The notes: generated by a model not told the origin, from the letters alone. 64,000 bases of DNA from Saccopteryx bilineata (GCF_036850765.1 NC_089493.1:131570239-131634238); one strand, 5' to 3'. Positions 45,405 to 56,439 are shown, counted from the first letter of the stretch. Numbers and translations are program-made.

Positions 45405-46293
45405 CAGGTCCCTTAGCATTTCCTGCAGCATTGGTTTGGTTGTAATGAATTCCTTGAGTTGTTTTTTGTCTGGGAAGCTTTTTATTTCTCCTTCGATTTT
45501 AAACGATAGCCTTGCTGGATAAAATAGTCTTGGTTGTAGGTTCTTGTTCTGCATTACTTTGAATATTTCTTGTCATTCCCTTCTGGCCTCAAGTGTTTCT
45601 TTTGAGAAGTCGAATGTCATCCTTATGAGGGCTCCTTTGTAGGTGATAACTTTTTTTTCTCTTGCAGCTTTTAATATTTTCTCTTTATCGCTTAGCTTTG
45701 GTATTTTAATTATGATGTGTCTTGGTGTAGATTTCTTTGGGTTTCTCTTTAATGGAGTCCTCTGTGCTTCTTGGACTTGTGAGAGTTTCTCTTGCATTAA
45801 TTTAGGGAAGTTTTCAGCTATGATATGATTGAACAAAATCTCTATCCCTTGTTCTTTTTCTTCTTCTTCAGGAACCCCTATGATGCAGATGTTATTTCTC
45901 TTCATGTTGTCACAGAGCTCTCTAAGAGTTTCCTCTGACTTTTTGAGTCTCTTTTCTCTTTTCTTCTCTGCTTTCATGCCTTCATTCCAGTTGTCCTCCA
46001 ACTTGCTGATTCGATCCTCAGCTCTGTCTATCCTGTTTTTAATTCCTTCCATTGTGGTCTTTATTTCTGATATTGTATTTGTCATCTCCGACTGAATTCT
46101 TTTTTATACTTGCTATTTCTTTATTTAGGTGTTCATAATGACCATCCATTGTTGTTCTAAGATCCCTAAGCATCCTTACAATCATTATTTTGTACTCCGC
46201 ATCTGGAAGTTTGATTATTTCCATATCACTCAGTTCATCTCCTGAAGGTGTCTCTTGTGGTTTCATTTGGATTGCACTTCTTTGTCTTCTCAT
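45405..46293 (-). pseudogene. LINE-1 ORF1 (RNA-binding protein), frameshifted
   Basis: L1 ORF1p is a trimeric nucleic-acid chaperone. The N-terminal part (46293-46039) and the middle part (46085-45573) are open in different frames, so there is a frameshift near 46050-46085. The middle part shows a coiled coil rich in Lys and Glu (ISKLEDNWNEGMKAEKKREK), then the RRM start NNICIIGVPEEEEKEQGIEI, then IIIKIPKLSDKEKILKAARE. The C-terminal domain continues, decayed, to about 45405. Confidence 0.88.
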
Positions 46294-47197
46294 TGTCTGT
46301 TTTTGGGTGTTTTATTTGTACAGTTGGTTGAGTCTAGGCTTGGTGTTGTCTGCCTCCAGTTTTCAGTTGTGTTATTTCTAGGTCTTCTTGGGTTGGTATC
46401 AGCTGTTATCTGTAATCCACTTCCGGATTTGGGCAGCTTTGAAGTCTTGATTTGTTTGTTTTCTTAACAGGTGATAGTCTTGTTTACTGATCTCAGCAGG
46501 GGGCTTCCTTGAAAGTGTATCCAGGAATGCGATGGGTGTAACCTGAGACTCTGAAGGCCTCTTTAGCCAACTAATCTCTCTGGGGGCAGGGTGTTTTCTC
46601 AGCTTCAGTAGGGGGAGGTGTATCTCAGATCTCCATGGAGACCTGAGTTACTGCCCCTGCTCCCCACTTCTTGTTTTCAGCTGTGTCTTGTTGTGCTAAT
46701 TGGAGCTGGATAGATGTCCGGAGATCTCTGATTCGGAAGCAATTCAGCTCTGTATTGTGAAAGGTTCAGTCCCTCCCCCAGCTATGGCCACCTCCAGCAC
46801 GTATGAGTCAGCTTTTTTAGGTTGTCTTTTTCATCCTTAGCCCCTCACAGTCTGTCCCTCTCTCTTTCCTTTCCACTTGGGAGATAAGCTGGCCTTTTCA
46901 ACACACCTCACTCCCTGGTCGCCAGGCAAGTGGCTGTGAGCAGTAGTTTCTGCTCTTTTCCCTGTGTGAGATCCCCTCTGGGCTCTCAGCCTCACCCCCA
47001 CCCCTCCGTTCCTGTAAGCAGGGGAGATTCAGGCGCTCCATACCAGGTTTGTTGTGGCTTCTTCTTTGCTCCTTGGTTTTTGAGAGCTGTTCTTGTAGTT
47101 CAGAGTTGGTTTTTCCTAAATTGATTTGTATTCCAGTTTGGTGGTGAGAGCTGGGTATCTGTGTGTCCACCTACTCTGCTGCCATCTTTTCAGTCCT
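46294..47197 (-). other. LINE-1 5' UTR
   Basis: About 0.9 kb upstream of ORF1 on the minus strand. It starts aagatggcagcagagtaggt, a YY1-like site at the transcription start, as in the element at 1-800. It would house the L1 internal pol II promoter. Confidence 0.8.
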
Positions 47198-47700
47198 CTC
47201 TAGTGACTTTTTATTACACTTGGGATGAACTCCAAAGCCCTCACCCTTCGCCCTGCGGGCCCAACCTCCCTCTGCAGCCTCCTTGCCAGCAGCTGTCCCC
47301 GTCTCTGCCCACCTCAGAAACACTGGCCCTTCCTGCCTCTGTTCTTTGCTCACCCTCCTGCCCTAGGCATGATGAATTCTTCACCATAAAGCTAACGATT
47401 CAGATGTGTCCTCTGCCGAATAGGCCTTCCCTGTCACCCTCCCCCAGCTAGAGGAACTCCTTAACCCCTGCCTGGGTACTCTGTCTCATGGGACCAAGTT
47501 TGATGATCGTAACTTATGTATCACTGTCTGGAAATATCTCATTTATTCCTTCACGTACCATCTATATAGATCCCTGTGCCCATGAGAGCACTGCATTTGT
47601 CTGTCCTGTATCCCACAGAATTGCCAGTACCTGTGGTAGACCCCACCTGTGACACACCTAGCATGTCATGAGTGCTGAGTAAGTATGTGATGAGAGACTA
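47198..47700 (+). repeat. L2 LINE, right part
   Basis: The phrases tacacttgggatgaactcca aagccctcac, ctgttctttgctcaccctcc, aataggccttccctgtcacc and cctgtgacacacctagcatg follow the L2 3' end in the plus orientation and complete the fragment cut by the L1. Confidence 0.75.
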
Positions 47701-47778
47701 AAAAACAAGACAGAAACATGTAAAGGGGAAACGCAACATCCTACAATTGTGGATGTAATAGCAGTTACTGATGTAATG

Positions 47779-47801
47779 TGTGTGTGTGTGTGTGTGTGTG
47801 T

Positions 47802-47837
<36 letters not shown>

Positions 47838-47838
47838 A
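47779..47838. repeat. (TG)n-(AG)n compound microsatellite
   Basis: About 25 bp of TG followed by about 35 bp of AG with a few A interruptions. Confidence 0.95.
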
Positions 47839-48488
47839 GTGGAATCAGCTGCCCCTTTAGGGACGGGCTTGGGGTTGCCTGGGCCTGAAGCAGTGCATGC
47901 CTGGGAGACACACCTGTGCACATAGGAGCCATATGCATGCACATGCATGTGTGTGCACCATGTGTTCCTCTGCTCAGTAGCAGTGTGGCCTGTGGTGAGG
48001 TCTTCTTACCTTTTGGGTCTCCGTTGCTCCACCTGTGGAATGGGCAGCCTGGGACTGGAGGCAGAGGCCTGGATGTGCGGCCTCTCGAGGTCAGTATTCA
48101 CCAGTGGCAGGAGTATGCAGGCAATTGGCCTGCTGTGCAGAACAAGGTGGAAGCCTGGGAGGTGTTTATTGAAGTTCATCTCCACACAGGGCTGCTCCCT
48201 TCACCCCCATCCCCTTGCCCTCTGAGGTGAGGATCTCACCCAGGCAGAGGGGAATGGAAGGGCAAAAAATGGCAGAAAAGCCTGGAGATAGGAGCTTCAC
48301 TGCTGGGAGGTAGATTATCGCTGCAGTAGGGGTCTCTTGGATGCAGCTGTAGCTTCAATTTGAGAAGTTTTCATTTTTGTGTCTGTTTGTGTTTTGTTTT
48401 TTAAGTCTTCGGCACATTTATTTTATTTCTTGTACTTTTTAATTGCTGCAAAAGAAAAACAAAACCCTGAAATTAAAAAGGGAAAACA
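47839..48488. other. Unique noncoding DNA
   Basis: No gene seen. The phrase tcttaccttttgggtctccg ttgctccacctgtggaatgg near 48003 looks like a MIR core. Confidence 0.35.
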
Positions 48489-48878
48489 GGTCCTGACCGG
48501 TTGGCTCAGCAGTAGAGTGTCGGCCTGGCGTGCGGGGGACCCGGGTTCGATTCCCGGCCAGGGCACATAGGAGAAGCGCCCATTTGCTTCTCCACCCCCC
48601 CTCCTTCCTCTCTGTCTCTCTCTTCCCCTCCCGCAGCCAAGGCTCCATTGGAGCAGAGATGGCCCGGGCGCTAGGGATGGCTCCTTGGCCTCTGCCCCAG
48701 GTGCTAGAGTGGCTCTGTCTTGGCAGAGCGACGCCCCGGAGGGGCAGAGCATCGCCCCCTGGTGGGCAGAGCGTCACCCCTGGTGGGCGTGCCGGGTGGA
48801 TCCCGGTCGGGCGCATGCGGGAGTCTGTCTGACTGTCTCTCCTCGTTTCCAGCTTCAGAAAAATCCAAAAAAAAAAAA
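48489..48878 (+). mobile_element. Rhin-1-like tRNA-derived SINE, full length
   Basis: It starts gtcctgaccggttggctcag, has an A box (tggctcagcag) and a B box ggttcgattcc, then the same body as the 15567 copy and a poly(A) tail. The duplication aaaaagggaaaaca is exact (48475-48488 and 48879-48892). Confidence 0.97.
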
Positions 48879-49004
48879 AAAAAGGGAAAACATACACGCA
48901 CGCGCACACACACTCATCTGTGTATCCACCACCCCAGGGCAACAACTGTCCCCTTCCAACCCCTTGATCTTTTCTTGTGAGGACTACACAAGAGCCTTGC
49001 AGGA

Positions 49005-49200
49005 CATGTGGGAAGTACAGGTGGCCCTGGACCTCACGCAAGTTACTTTGTGCCTCTGTGCCTTGGGTTCCTTAATCCAAAAAATAAAGATAGAATCATT
49101 GCTCCCTCTTTCAGTTGTGCCCATTACAAGTCAATGTTTATAAAAGCACTCAGAAAGGTGCCTGACACCTCATATGTGTTTGTGAAATAGAATGAGTACA
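49005..49200 (+). repeat. MIR
   Basis: The phrases acctcacgcaagttactttg, tgcctctgtgccttgggttc, aatccaaaaaataaagatag and aaggtgcctgacacctcata are MIR in order. Confidence 0.8.
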
Positions 49201-49229
49201 TAATCATCCTCCTGGAGCTCACAATGTCC

Positions 49230-49400
49230 CCAATCTGGCCCAAAGATGCAGCAGTGGGACCTGTCCTTGGGGTCAGTGATCCAGAGTTCAAGCCCCAACC
49301 TGAACTATGCCCTTATTCCCCATGTAGCCAGGGGGATCTGTAGGGCTTCCAAAACTCAGTTACTCCACATGTAGAGTGGCCACGTAACCCGGACATAACT
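49230..49400 (+). repeat. MIR
   Basis: The phrases ggggtcagtgatccagagtt, caagccccaacctgaactat and aaactcagttactccacatg match MIR. Confidence 0.65.
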
Positions 49401-49489
49401 GACAATGCTGCCATGTGCCCAGGATAGCAGAAGTGAGAAGGCTCAGTGAGCGTGGAGTCCTGCACACAAAGTTGCCCAGTCCCCACCTC

Positions 49490-49720
49490 ATCTATCTCCT
49501 CAGCTTTCTTGCTCAGTATCATTAGGTAGACATTGCTACATGCCACTTACCCATCTCCATGTTTATTATTTTTAGTGGCTGTGTAATATTCCATCAAGCA
49601 GAGGGGACACAATGCACTTTGCCACCTCTGTTCTGGGATGTTTAGGCAGCTCCCAGCATTTTGTTATAAAGAACCCTGCAGTAAACAGCTCTGTGCTCTG
49701 AGAACCACCGTTCTAGGGAT
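49490..49720 (-). mobile_element. Old LINE-1 fragment
   Basis: The phrases tgtttattatttttagtggc tgtgtaatattccat, then tgttataaagaaccctgcag taaacagctctgtg match the L1 ORF2 C-terminal region on the minus strand (compare gctgagtagtattccat at 41426). Confidence 0.75.
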
Positions 49721-49884
49721 GATTTCCTCGGGCAACCTCAGTGACATTCACTGAGACTGCTCTGTTGGGGGGCTGAGGAACAGGCCAGCAGCAGCAGTTG
49801 GGAGAAGAGGGTCCCTTCAGAGATGGTCTCACACGTTGCCGCAGTAGCAGCAGCGAGGGTAACGGGATAGCCAGACAGTGTGGC
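49721..49884. other. Unique noncoding DNA
   Basis: A short linker with no recognised feature. Confidence 0.3.
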
Positions 49885-49985
49885 AGTGCCGGGCATGACA
49901 GGAAAAGCAGGGTGCCTGGTGTGTCAATGCCAAGCACGATGGGAAAAGCAGGGCATCTGGTGTGAGCGCCAAGCCTGATGGGAGA
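49885..49985. repeat. Minisatellite, about 42-bp unit, 2.5 copies
   Basis: Unit 1 (49885-49926) and unit 2 (49927-49967) share the pattern gcc-aagc-gatggg-aaaagcaggg-tctggtgtg. A partial third follows. Confidence 0.85.
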
Positions 49986-50039
49986 ACATGAGGCCCTTGT
50001 GGGAACAGAAAAGCTGGTGCCATGGAGAGTTGGGTCTGG

Positions 50040-50165
50040 GAGGCAGAGGAACTAGGTTTTGGTTTTGACTGTACCACACTCTTGCTGTGTTACCCTTAGA
50101 CAAATTTCTCTTCCTCCCTGAATCTCAGTTTCCTCTGTGTACCAGGGGCTGAGCAAGGTTTGGTA
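50040..50165 (+). repeat. MIR
   Basis: The phrases ttttggttttgactgtacca, cactcttgctgtgttaccct and tgaatctcagtttcctctgt match MIR. Confidence 0.85.
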
Positions 50166-50172
50166 CAGAGCT

Positions 50173-50626
50173 GTGCTGTCCACCATGGTAGCCACTAGCC
50201 ACCTGTGGCTATTTTCTATTCAAATGTAAATTAATAAAATAATTAGTTTCAGCCCTGGCCAGTTGGCTAAGTGGACAGAGTGTTGGCCTGGCATATGGAC
50301 ATCCTGAGTTTGATTCCCAGTCAGTACACACTAGAGAAGAGACCATCAGCTTCTCTCCCCCTCCCCATCCCTCTTCCCTCTCTCTTCCGCTCCTGCAGTC
50401 AGTGGCTCAGTTGATTCAAACATCTATCTGCCTCAGATGGGGGTTGCTGGGTGGATCCCGGTTGGGGTACATGCAGGAGTCTGTCTCACTATCTCTCTTC
50501 CTCTCACTTAAAAACAAAACAAAAATAAAATAAAATAAAATAAAATAAAAATAAAATAGTTTCTTAGTCACACTATCTGCATTTGAATAGCCAGTTGTGG
50601 CTGGTGGCTACCGTGGCGAGCAGCAC
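50173..50626. mobile_element. Palindromic DNA-transposon fossil split by a SINE
   Basis: The left arm gtgctgtccaccatggtagc (from 50173, continuing cactagccacctgtggctat) is mirrored by the right arm ending ggtggctaccgtggcgagca gcac at 50626. The arms are about 40 bp with a few mismatches. Without the SINE the element is about 150 bp. It resembles a known placental hAT-type fossil, but I cannot name it. Confidence 0.75.
50251..50553 (+). mobile_element. Older Rhin-1-like tRNA-derived SINE
   Basis: It starts agccctggccagttggctaa, with a decayed B box (agtttgattcccag), the agagaccatcagcttctctc body, gggtggatcccggttggggt, then an (AAAAT)n tail. The flanks aattagtttc and aaatagtttc give an imperfect duplication. 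It sits between the arms of the DNA-transposon fossil. Confidence 0.88.
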
Positions 50627-51745
50627 AGGTGTAGAATATCCCATCTTTGAGGAACACTCTCTTGCACTGGGCTGGGCTAGAGAGCCAGTAGGCCTTCCTA
50701 CTGACCCGGGAGCTCTGTAATTGGGCTTTTGTACGGAGCCAAGAGGAAGGTGAGTAGTCCTCAGCTCAGAAGACTGGGACTCTGAATTTACAAAAGCTAC
50801 ACCCTATTTCTCTCCCCAAAGTCCTCAGTGTGACCTCAGTGAGAAGCTTGGGAAGGCTGTGGGCTGCTACGGTGTCCCCCAGCCAGGGACGGTGCCCGAG
50901 GAAGACGGCTTGAAGGCAGAGTAGATTGTCTCCCATTTCCTTGGATAAGAGGCTCCCTGGAGGGCTTGCCTGTGCCTAACACACCATCCTCTGTTCCCTT
51001 TGGTTAAACATTATCCTCTCTAGTATTCTTTCAAAGTTTAAACTAGATATCAAAGAAGATGACTACTTCACTCCAGGTGTCCCACGCTGGCTGCCTCAGG
51101 CCTTAGGCCTGTCCCCCTAATTTGGGGGACAGGAGCCATAGAAAATGAGTTCACAGCATCCCCTGCCACCGCCACCCAAGTCACACACTCTGGCAGCAGC
51201 ACGAAGGTTCCAGCTGCACCTCCTCTTCTCTTTAGAGGGTTGACCTTCTGTAGGTGCTTTTCTGCAACTTGGAGGTCCTCCAGGGGGAGGGGAGGGACAT
51301 GGGGGTGGAGCAGTCAATGGGGAGAATAAGATGCAACATGTGAAGACGAGAAGACAAACTTGACTGACCATGATCTCTCCTTTTCAAGGTGTGGCCACCA
51401 TCTGCCCCATGCCCTACACCCAAATGCTCCCCTTTCCTTTAGATGAATTGTACAGCTTACTCTTTCTTGCTTCTGTTTTCTAGGAATCCCAGGGTCATGT
51501 CCCATCTGCTGTGATTCTGTGGGGCCACACAGCCTCTCACTGGCATTCCAGCACTCTGGCCCTGTCCAGCCCCTGGACCAGCGCCCAAGCCTCCTCCTCA
51601 CCCCTGCCAGGGTCTAGGGGACTCCTCAAGCTTGGGAATTCAGCGGGGCGCAGTAGCAGTCACAGTAAGTGGCATCTTCATCCTGCTCACTCCCCAGCTC
51701 CTCAGGATACCTGAGCCTTCTTGGTCCCTAGAACAGGAAGGATGC
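50627..51745. other. Unique noncoding DNA
   Basis: No gene I would defend. A segment 51484-51664 lies between an acceptor-like tgttttctag and a donor-like cagtaagt, but has no recognisable protein. Confidence 0.35.
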
Positions 51746-51749
51746 CTTT

Positions 51750-52090
51750 ATGAACATTCTCTGGCTAGGTGCCTTTGGTTGCATGTCACCAAAATAAATA
51801 AATAAATAAATAAATAAATATCCTATTTCAATAAAATGAAATGGTAGGCTCACGTAAGCAAAAGTGTTCAGACATGTGATGGGCTATAGGCAGGGCTTGA
51901 TACAGTGGCTCAAACAGTGCAACCAGGATCTGGTTTCTGTCTGTATCTCTTTGTTCCTCTTCCCTGGCAATGGCTCTGCCTCTCGTGGTGTTTCACAGGA
52001 TATGGTCACAGGATGTCTGACAGCAGTTTCGGGGGTAACCTGTGTTCAGGTTTCAATCTGGGATCAGGGCAGAAACAAAATCTGATTTCC
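51750..52090. repeat. Ancient repeat with (AAAT)n
   Basis: The segment gctaggtgcctttggttgca tgtcacc, the (aaat)n run at 51792-51821, then gtaggctcacgtaagcaaaa, cagtggctcaaacagtgcaa and atctggtttctgtctgtatc resemble a common placental repeat of unassigned family. Confidence 0.5.
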
Positions 52091-53985
52091 CTATAGGACA
52101 AATAAAAGCCCTGGTGTTGATCTCTGGTGTCCTCTTGGCAAGATTTGGGTCATCCTGACCCTTTAACGGGGTCCGCAGGGCTCGGAAACACAGCAGGCTG
52201 GGGGTCCAGGTCCATCCTTCCCTGACAATGTGACCAGGAAGGAGGGGAGGGTGTTTCACAGGAAGTTTGCGGTCTTGCTGGTAGGGAGGATGTACCCCAC
52301 TGAGGGGGAAGAACAGGTGGGTGTTGTAGACAGAGGCTTCCCATGCTCTTCTTCAAGACCCAGTTTAGGCTCCTCCAGGAAACCTCTGCTGACTGCTTTC
52401 GCCAATGGTCACTTTTTTCCATCTGCTCTAGTTCCGCCCGTTTCACAGATGGGGAGACCAGAGCTCCCTGTGCCTTTTCTCAGGAACCCTCTAGTGGGCA
52501 TTGCATCAGTGGGTACACATCTGTGGCTGCCAGGGAGCTCACAGCCGGCTTGCAGCATACTTCTGAGGAGGACACAAGGCACTGTGGCACAATGGCTTCT
52601 GTCTTGATTGCCTTCTCTCCCGTTTTTTTTTTCTTTTTTTTTACCTTGTTCCATTTTTTTTTCTCTTGATTTTTTTTGGTTTGGGTGTTCTCCACAATAT
52701 CCAGCTCTTTTAGAAGGAGATGGGCAAGAATCACCAGGGGTGGTTGTAAGTGAAGCATTCAGCACCAACCGTAATCAAATGCCAGGCCTTCCCCTTCCCA
52801 GGGGCAGCTGGGTTGGGGATGGGGGTTTCTCCACCAGGCCCAGGGCCATGACTTTCCCTAGGGAGACACCAAAGCCTGGCCAGGGTGGCCCTACAGTTAG
52901 GGAATGGTGCTGTCCTTCCTGCTCCCCTCCCCATCCTATCAGAAGCTCCTGGGAGAGGCTAGGATAATAACCCAATCCTCTGATAATTAAGTTTACTTAA
53001 CGGGTATTCAAGTAGAGTAATAAGAAGTTAAATGCAGTGATTAGATTTTTCTTTAATTAATTAGAATGAGAATCATGTGTCTTGCCGGCAAACCCATTTG
53101 ACTCTGTGTTAGAGAGGAACAGTCAGAGGCCGTGGGGCGGGGGGAGGCTTGGCTGGAGGGGTGTCAAGGGGTACTGCAGACTTTCACCCAGGCACTGCCA
53201 TGCCCAGAAGTAAGTCCAGCACTGATGCCCACTCTGTCCAACCTCTGATTCAGCTCCCATTTCTGAGCCCAGTGAGTGCTGGGCCTCCTGGACTAGACCC
53301 AGAATGATGGGCTCAGAGGAGGGCCAGCCAGCATGGCTTGGAGCCAACAGCACTAAGGAAGGATTTTGGGCACGGTGACAGGAAAAGGCATTGGGTGGCA
53401 CGTCTCATCACCATGTGCCAGCTGATGCCTTCACCAGCGTGTTCAGCCAGACCTGGCTTTGGCTCTGTGGATACTGGATCAGCTGGGCTAATGGAGTGGG
53501 GGCAGTGGGGCGGACCATCAAAAACCCTGGGGTGACCTACCAACTACTTCCCCTTGGCATGGGACGGCATCCACGCCACAAGGCTGACCATCCTTGCTTT
53601 GTTTCCTAAGGCCAATTAAGGCTGCAGGTATGTACTCCCCATCTGAGCCTCCTCTGCTGGGTCACGTGGCCCCTGGGCTGAGTGAATGTCGGGGTCCTGG
53701 TACTACTGTCTGGAGTGAAGCACAGGATGGGCCTTTTTGGATGGAGGGTAGGCATAGCAGGAACCCCAGAGACAAGTCCTGACACCCCAGAAGCAGGATG
53801 TGTTGTTTTCAAAGGAACAGGTAAGGATGGGGGGGGGGGGTTGGGAGCAGAAAACTTTCTTCAAGGAGCCCTGATCCCAGCCTCACACGGAGCCCAGCTC
53901 TATCACAGATAGGTCAACAGAGAAACAGGTGTCTGGTAGGAGGGGTGAGTGGCTCTGCTTGTCCAGCTCTGCTGCCTGTGGGTGG
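52091..53985. other. Unique DNA with candidate regulatory island
   Basis: No gene seen. A T-rich tract is at 52622-52685. An AT-rich island at 52970-53110 has gataattaag, gtttacttaa and tttaattaattagaatg (homeodomain-like sites) in nonrepetitive sequence. A run of 11 G starts at 53829. Confidence 0.3.
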
Positions 53986-53989
53986 GACT

Positions 53990-54240
53990 CCTGTGCCAGA
54001 CCCCACACTCTGAATGGACAAGATGAATTAGATATGGTCCCTGCCCACAGGGCTGGCAGGGAGGTGGCAAGGCAGCAGGCAGTGACAGCCCAGTGATCAG
54101 AGTTGAGGGGCAGGAGGCACAGAAGGCTGGGAGACAGGGACCTGCACTTAGAGCCTCCACCTGGTGGCAGGTGGGATGGGCGGGGCTAGAGGCCATCTAG
54201 TGAGGAAGCTGAGAGGGTCAGCCTCTGGGTCTTGGAAAAG
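53990..54240 (-). repeat. Ancient L2 LINE fragment
   Basis: The phrases gatgaattagatatggtccc tgcccacagggct and ggcaggaggcacagaaggct resemble reverse-complement L2. Confidence 0.5.
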
Positions 54241-54399
54241 TGACAGATGAATTGGATGGCACCCATGCGGGGGTGGGGGTTAGAGTGATTGATCCTCCCA
54301 ATCAAGAGTTGGCCATGAGTCCCCTACAGTTCCTGGTGAACCAAAGGGCTCCCCTGTGGGGCTTGCTGCTGTGCCCGGACTTGGGCGGGTAACGCTACC
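54241..54399. other. Unique noncoding DNA
   Basis: Nothing recognised. Confidence 0.3.
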
Positions 54400-54530
54400 T
54401 CATAGGGATGGTGTTTTCCCCATTTCCTGGAAGAGGAAGTAGAGATGTGAGGACTTGTCTGAAGCTGCCCACCTGCAGCACCTTATAGGGGGAAGGGCAT
54501 GTTCCCATGTCTTGCGGCCCCTAGTACAGT
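54400..54530 (-). repeat. MIR
   Basis: The phrases ttccccatttcctggaagag and gacttgtctgaagctgccca match reverse-complement MIR. Confidence 0.65.
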
Positions 54531-55460
54531 GCACTGCTGTCCCACCAGTGAACTTGCCCTGGCAGTGGGGGGCTTCTTGTTCTGACTCTATCACCCTATC
54601 TGTGTGAACATAGCCTGGGCATTGAGGGGTGGGGGTCTTAAGCTTGGGGCAAATCAAACTGGAACCTAGGGCTTCTGATCCCAGCTGGGGTCCTTGGAGT
54701 GGAGGATGTAAGGTGACCCTAATGGGTGGAGGACTAGCCCAGGAAGAAGGGACTTCTGTTCCCTCATCCCTGCCTCTCCCATCTTCAGGTCCAGCCCTCT
54801 GTGTTTCCACTTCTCCACCCATGTACTCTTCTGTGGCCTGGCTCATTCAGAACAACCGGGCCAAGAGGAACTACCCACGTGGGGAAACTGAGGCGCTGAG
54901 ATGGGTAGGGACCCACCCAAGATCATGGGGCTCTTCCTTTCATATCTCTTTAAGGGGAAGAGTCTGAAACCATGTTATCTTGGATTTACACTTTAAATAC
55001 AAGGCCCATGTTGGAGAGGCGTGGGGGACAAGGGCACACACATTTATATTCTCCCCTAGCAGATGCCCTCAGGGAGACACCTGTCCCCTCAGGCACCGTG
55101 CCCCCCCCCACCTGTGTATCCATTCCTCGCCCCAGGGTTCCAGGGGCTGCAAACTGCTGTCTCATTCAGTCCTCTCAGCAGTGTGGGGAGGCGTATGATT
55201 TTCTTCTGCAAGTGAGGAATGGCTCCTCCTCATCATCTGCAGCCCCCCCCCACACACACACACACACAAGGGCCTGCAGCAGCCTCCCCCAGTCCATGGC
55301 TGCTTCCCTGCTCACCTTCTGCTCCAGCCAAAACCAGTGACTTCTCACTGCCAGGCCCCTGCGCAAGCTGCTCCAGCGCCCAGAGCGCCCTTCCCGCTCC
55401 ATCTGCCCAGCTCCTCCTCGCCTGTTCAGGCTGGCCCGTATGCCACTTCCTTTTTCATTA
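54531..55460. other. Unique noncoding DNA with small repeats
   Basis: No gene recognised. Another MIR core is at about 54845-54940 (cacgtggggaaactgaggcg), and a (CA)n run at about 55250-55268. Confidence 0.35.
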
Positions 55461-55608
55461 ACTTTCCAATCACGGTTTACACTCCATGTTGTTCTGGATT
55501 AGCCTCAGGTGTATGGCACAGTGGTAAGGCAATCTTTACTTCACAGAGCGGTCCCCCAGACGTTTCAAGCACCCACCTGGCGCCCTACATAGTTATGACG
55601 ATATTATT

Positions 55609-55653
55609 AATCTTTTTTTTTAAAGAATTATTTATTTATTTATTCATTTTAGA

Positions 55654-55697
<44 letters not shown>

Positions 55698-55820
55698 GGG
55701 GGAGGAGCAGGAAGCATCAACTCCCATATATGCCTTGACCAGGCAAGCCTAGGGATTCAAACCGGAGACCTCTGTGTTTCCAGGTCAACGTTTTATCCAC
55801 TGCGCCACCACAGGTCAGAC
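55609..55820 (-). mobile_element. Ves-like SINE
   Basis: The minus-strand copy is flanked by the exact duplication tatgacgatattatt (55594-55608 and 55821-55835). It contains a (GA)n run at about 55655-55693, reflecting its CT-rich tail. Confidence 0.96.
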
Positions 55821-56042
55821 TATGACGATATTATTGACTATTCCCTGTGCTGTACTTTACATGCCCATGACAATTCAGTAACTGCCAGTTTGTACTTCTT
55901 GATCCCTTCACCTTTCCCACCCAGGCTCCAGCCCTCTCCCCTCTGACAGCTGTCAGTCTGTTCTCTGTGTCTGTGAGTCTGTTTCTGTTTTGTTTGTTCA
56001 TTTATTTTGTTATTCAGATTCCACATTATAAGTGTGATCATG

Positions 56043-56247
56043 GCCTGACCTGTGGTGGCGCAGTGGATAAAGCGTCGACCTGGAAATGCTGAGGTCGCCA
56101 GTTCGAAACCCTGGGCTTGCCTGGTCAAGGCACATATGGGAGTTGATGCTTCCAGCTCCTCCCCACCTTCTCTCTCTGTCTCTCTCTCCTCTCTCTCTCC
56201 CTTTCTGTCTCTCTCTCTCCTCTCTAAAATGAATTAAAAAAAAAAAA
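56043..56247 (+). mobile_element. Ves-like SINE
   Basis: The plus-strand copy starts gcctgacctgtggtggcgca and has B box ggttcgaaacc-like agttcgaaacc. The exact duplication aagtgtgatcatg lies at 56030-56042 and 56248-56260. Confidence 0.97.
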
Positions 56248-56439
56248 AAGTGTGATCATGTATTTGTCTCTCTCTGCCTGCCTATTTCAAATACTTAGCA
56301 TAATAACCTGTAGGCCCATCCATGTGTGACAAAAGGTAAGATTTCCTTCTTTTTAATGGCTGAGTAGTATTCCGTTGTGTATATGTACCATAGCTTTTTA
56401 TCCATTCGTCCACTGACGGACGCTGTGCCTGACCTCACT

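Larger units (their letters stand above)
41030..47197 (-). mobile_element. Nearly full-length LINE-1 with 15-bp target duplication
   Basis: The element spans about 6.17 kb. The exact duplication ctctagtgacttttt lies at 41015-41029 and 47198-47212. On the minus strand it contains a 5' UTR (47197 to about 46294), ORF1, ORF2, a 3' UTR with a G-rich block, and poly(A) at the left end. A hAT element of about 194 bp sits in ORF2. Frameshifts in both ORFs make it inactive. It landed in an L2 3' fragment. Confidence 0.97.
55465..56430 (-). mobile_element. Old LINE-1 3' end, carrying two SINEs
   Basis: The phrases ctcaggtgtatggcacagtg, caagcacccacctggcgccc, gctgtactttacatgcccat, aactgccagtttgtacttct, ttcagattccacattataag and ggctgagtagtattccgttg are a classic old L1 3' UTR running into ORF2, minus strand. 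It carries a Ves-like SINE in each orientation. It is an older subfamily than the L1 at 41 kb. Confidence 0.9.

Noticed and set aside
44202..46467. Hydrophobic plus-strand frames resembling membrane proteins
   Set aside because: They are antisense readings of L1 ORF1 and ORF2; A-rich coding strands give Phe/Leu/Ser-rich antisense frames.
48439..49143. Overlapping 100-200-codon frames on both strands
   Set aside because: They are readings through a Rhin-1-like SINE; nearly the same peptides appear at the 15.6 kb copy.
51484..51664. Possible exon between an acceptor-like and a donor-like site
   Set aside because: No recognisable protein, no clear frame and no neighbouring exon; splice-like motifs of this kind occur by chance.
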